DNA from: Kappaphycus alvarezii
Taxonomy: Eukaryota > Rhodophyta > Florideophyceae > Gigartinales > Solieriaceae
DNA: 64,000 nucleotides
Reading direction: 5' to 3'
Assembly: GCA_002205965.3 (NCBI GenBank)
Contig: NADL03000462.1
Span: forward strand, 1,559,001 to 1,623,000
Numbering within the stretch: the stretch's first letter is position 1; the number at the start of each line of letters is the position of its first letter. Shown one piece after another: positions 61,127 to 64,000 of this stretch. Made by a program: the position numbers and the translations under genes. The notes below the pieces were generated by a model. The model was given only the letters and a program-made list of their open reading frames with translations, did not search any database and was not told the origin of the DNA.

Positions 61127-61822
61127 CTTATTGCAGTGGATTGCAGCGTGTTATCATGCGAACAGCACCTAAGAAGACTGCAGAGGGTTAGGCAAGGGCG
61201 CGTCAATGGCGGACATTTTAAGATGTTGATCGTTAACATGATGAATCGTCAACGCTCAACGCACGGAGAGGTGTAAACTTTGCACCTGATGATAAGGGGG
61301 GATCACATACCGAGCTCAATAATTGGCCGTTCGGAGAAAATCACGAATTACAGTATCTGCATGGCGAAGACCTCATGTACACTGACATGAGCATCCAATT
61401 AAATCTCATGTTAAAAAAAGAAAGGGTCTTCGAAACGATGAAATTATGCGTTAGAATGGTTAAGCAAAAGCCGCGATTGCCGGTTCCTCAGGGCGAGATA
61501 GCTCCTTTTACTGCAACAGGTTTTTTTAGATCACACTTTTCAGATCAATTGTTCCACCCGCTATGCAGATCAGCGAGCACGGGCTGTTATCACATGATTA
61601 ATCACGCGCGTGTCACATACTAGCATTCCCCTTCATTGGTACTGAATCAGTACTATAAGTATTGCATCCGCAATGTTTACTGGAGCCAGTTCACGATTTC
61701 TCAGAAGGCGTGGGCCACGCCTTCTGAGGAATGGTGAACACAGTGTGTTCAACACGCTAGGGAATAATCCTAATTACGCACTTCTGCCTGGTTCCCATTT
61801 CCACCTTCGGTGGATGGCATCT
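61127..61822. other. Spacer between U4 and the kinase fragment
   Basis: No gene recognised. Contains the palindromes at 61700-61751. A plus-strand ORF at 61375-61623 is unrecognised. Confidence 0.4.
61700..61728. repeat. 29-bp palindrome
   Basis: Arms 61700-61713 (CTCAGAAGGCGTGG) and 61715-61728 are exact reverse complements around one G. A second short palindrome (TGAACAC, 3-nt spacer, GTGTTCA) follows about 6 bases later, at 61735-61751. They could be protein binding sites or abutting inverted-repeat ends of a small transposon. Confidence 0.85.
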
Positions 61823-62560
61823 TTATGATTTTTCTTTTGTCACTGATTTGGCGAGGTCCATCGCGAGCAGGGCTATGGAACCGTACTGGAAGGTGAGGGC
61901 AGTTCTCCTGCAACGACAAACAGCCTTGATATATATCACCCGCAGTAAACCAACCACCTCTTTTTCCTCTCTTAAAAGTTCTACATGGCCGGCTCTAGGC
62001 CAGCCACCCGGCATGCTAAGTTCGACATCACAGTCGCTACAGCATGCCTCTTCATAAACCGCGACCGTCTCTTTGACACTCACTCCCCCCAAAAATTGTC
62101 CTTCTTCCCCACCTTGTTTGCCACATTGTCCTTCTTCCCTACCTTGTTGCCACCCTCCGCCCCCCAAAACCATCTCGCGATCGCCATCACCCTCCCCACT
62201 AACCGGGACCAACAAAATATTACCCGGATGCAAATCCTGATGCGTGCCCCCCCCCCTCAGCCTTGTGCGCAAACACCAAGGCGGCTACAACCCTCTTCAA
62301 CACAGTCATCTGACTGACCAGCTCGCCCAGCCTTCCCTGCCTGACGAGCTTATCCAAACTAAGACCATTGACAGTCTCCATAACCAAATATCCCACGCCT
62401 TCCTCCCCCTTTCGCCACTACCATCCCCCTTCAAGCAATCTCTGGACATTGTGACATTTGGCCAACTCCCAAAGCACCCCTCCTTGTCTCCGAAACACGG
62501 CGACGCCGCCCTTGACAGCCCTGACGCCGACCATCCCCCCCTCGGCACAAGGCAAGGACA
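61823..62560 (-). pseudogene. Protein kinase domain fragment
   Basis: On the minus strand, pieces of a protein kinase catalytic domain can be read in neighbouring frames. They are GGVAVFRRQGG, then EGVGYLVMETVNGLSLDKLV (hinge), then LKRVVAALVFAHKAEGG, then THQDLHPGNILLVP (catalytic loop with Asp and Asn). A frameshift in the G-run near 62250 separates the last two. The C-terminal part (ORF 62272-61823) is Gly/Glu-rich, and no DFG motif is evident. It may be a decayed Ser/Thr kinase or a kinase-like phosphotransferase. The N-terminal limit is unclear. Confidence 0.55.
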
Positions 62561-63584
62561 TTGCCGCCCGCCTATTCCAAGGGGCGACTTCTCAACGGGG
62601 TAATCGTAAACTCAACGAGCGAAAACTTTCACTCGACGCCGATCTTTCTGAGGCCAAGCGCCGTGGACACATTCATATCACCCGTTGAAAACAACCAGAG
62701 ATTCGGTGCAAGGGGACATCAGACGACAACCATACCATGCGCAAAGTCTCGCAAAAAAGGTAGACAAGTTTAGCAAGCGATGCAGAGTGTACGTATCATG
62801 GGTTCCAAGCCACCTTGGTACCGTCGAGAACGAAAGAGTGGACGCGATCACAACGCCAGGGCTTGAAATTCAAATGGAACAACAAGTGAAAGTGGAGCAT
62901 GACTGCATTGACGTGAAAGCATACTCATAAGCGAAGGGCCGAAAAATGGCCTGGCCTTCTTGAGAAGAGAAAACTATCTCAACTACAAAGGTCTTGGCCG
63001 CGCTAGGAATTAGAGCGCAGCTTCCATATAAAAAATCGCGACCCAAATGGGCGCCATTTCTAGAGTTTTCCAAATAAAATACTGCTTCAATGATTGGTCA
63101 CATCCTTTGGATGAAACTAATCTGGTTATTTTACTAATGTATAACAAATATGTCGTTGATATATGTCGTTGATAAACGACCCTTACCCTCTAGCGATGCC
63201 ATCACTTTCCGTAGTTACAAGAAACAAATAGTATCCCTTGTAGCTCGTTCTTCCTCTGACCTCACTCAATCACTACTCAATTTTCATGGTAAATTCGCTA
63301 GGGCTTTACATCAACGATTTCAGTTCATCATAATCCAATTTTTCAGACCCAGAGTTATGAGACCAAAGCGCAGAAGACAAGGAGTTGGAATTTCCTAGAT
63401 GGATATGACAGATGAAGCCTAAGATCTCAGGAGTATGTTCAGAAATTTTCAACCCCATTTGCAGATATCCAGAACAAATGACACGAGATTTTAACAATCC
63501 AAACCATCGAGTATCCCCAGATCTGAATCATTGTTGGATGTTAATATTTAACACGAAGAAGTCTCAGTTGAACCCCAAAATTAA
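62561..63584. other. Spacer, possibly with kinase N-lobe remnants
   Basis: Short ORFs only. The part next to the kinase fragment may hold its N-terminus, but frames are too broken. Nothing else recognised. Confidence 0.35.
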
Positions 63585-64000
63585 ATGTTTGAACGTACAG
63601 CAGATCTGAATCTGGAAAGAGGAGTCAACTGTGGAGGCGAATTGATTCATAAGGTGGATCGAGTTGAGGATTGGGATTATAGTGATCACAGAAGCTCTTC
63701 TGATGATCTGGATGACTCCGACTTAGAAGTAGCGTATGCGACTATGGAAGAGTTGGGCACAGATACTGATTTTCATGAAGATGAAGTAGACATCATCAGA
63801 AAAGAAGTGAACTTGCAGATGATTAATGTGCCAGCTCTGAGCAGGGCCGACAGGGAGCGATATCTCCTTCCACTTCTGAAGAAAGTAGGAAAGTTCATGT
63901 TGAAGTTGGAAAACATTTTGGAGGTAAATATTGTATGCGGAAGCGCTCGCTTTACTTTGCAACAATATGAAACCACAAAACGCATACTGAAAGTCATCAC
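63585..64000 (+). CDS. Partial unrecognised ORF running off the right edge
   Basis: From ATG 63585 the frame is open for at least 138 codons to the end of the window. The N-terminal 75 residues are very acidic and Ser-rich (DYSDHRSSSDDLDDSD, then ELGTDTDFHEDEVD). A more structured part follows (VPALSRADRERYLLPLLKKV, GKFMLKLENILEVNIV). No family recognised. Acidic N-termini of this kind also occur in the transposases at 4500-8000 and in U3 here, so a mobile-element protein is possible. It is intact as far as seen, unlike U2-U4. Confidence 0.5.
   Translation, partial: MFERTADLNLERGVNCGGELIHKVDRVEDWDYSDHRSSSDDLDDSDLEVAYATMEELGTDTDFHEDEVDIIRKEVNLQMINVPALSRADRERYLLPLLKKVGKFMLKLENILEVNIVCGSARFTLQQYETTKRILKVI

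Overview
The window is nuclear DNA of a eukaryote with compact, apparently intron-free genes set in transposon-rich, AT-rich DNA. It encodes polyubiquitin, a mitochondrial ribosomal protein, a cytochrome oxidase assembly factor and membrane-anchored prolyl 4-hydroxylase domains. This layout (gene islands inside decayed Ty1/copia, Ty3/gypsy, Harbinger-like and Tc1/mariner elements) resembles a florideophyte red alga such as Chondrus. That assignment is an inference, since no organellar or rRNA marker is present.

Layout. 1-3942: 3' part of a broken Ty1/copia element with a probable 3' LTR. 4500-8000: two related, decayed Harbinger-like DDE transposase genes on the minus strand. 8000-24300: an AT-rich desert with diverged repeats and a long decayed, unrecognised minus-strand reading frame (15152-18150). 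24691-25450: a GC-richer ORF and a CCCATTT-rich stretch. 26491-36870: the gene island, holding a TraB/GumN-like protein, a Tc1/mariner element with IR/DR ends, a tandem prolyl 4-hydroxylase gene, COA5/Pet191, bL28m and an eight-unit polyubiquitin gene. 36871-41300: a spacer rich in TACTGTA, then a second decayed copia element carrying a nested 307-bp TA-flanked MITE. 43466-47820: Ty3/gypsy wreckage. 48421-54180: mostly empty. 54181-61126: three decayed, unrecognised genes in <- -> <- arrangement, the last with an in-frame minisatellite. 61823-62560: a protein kinase fragment. 63585-64000: an open reading frame that runs off the right edge.

The housekeeping genes are packed as convergent and divergent neighbours (COA5 and bL28m share a 471-bp divergent spacer; bL28m and polyubiquitin converge). 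COA5 and bL28m both serve mitochondrial respiration and translation, so a shared promoter would be sensible but is unproven. A recurring theme outside the island is long reading frames broken by in-frame stop codons with few or no indels. Translating through the stops exposes several genes that simple ORF calling breaks into fragments. Many apparent ORF starts here are TTG, GTG or CTG; ATG starts were chosen where they could be located.
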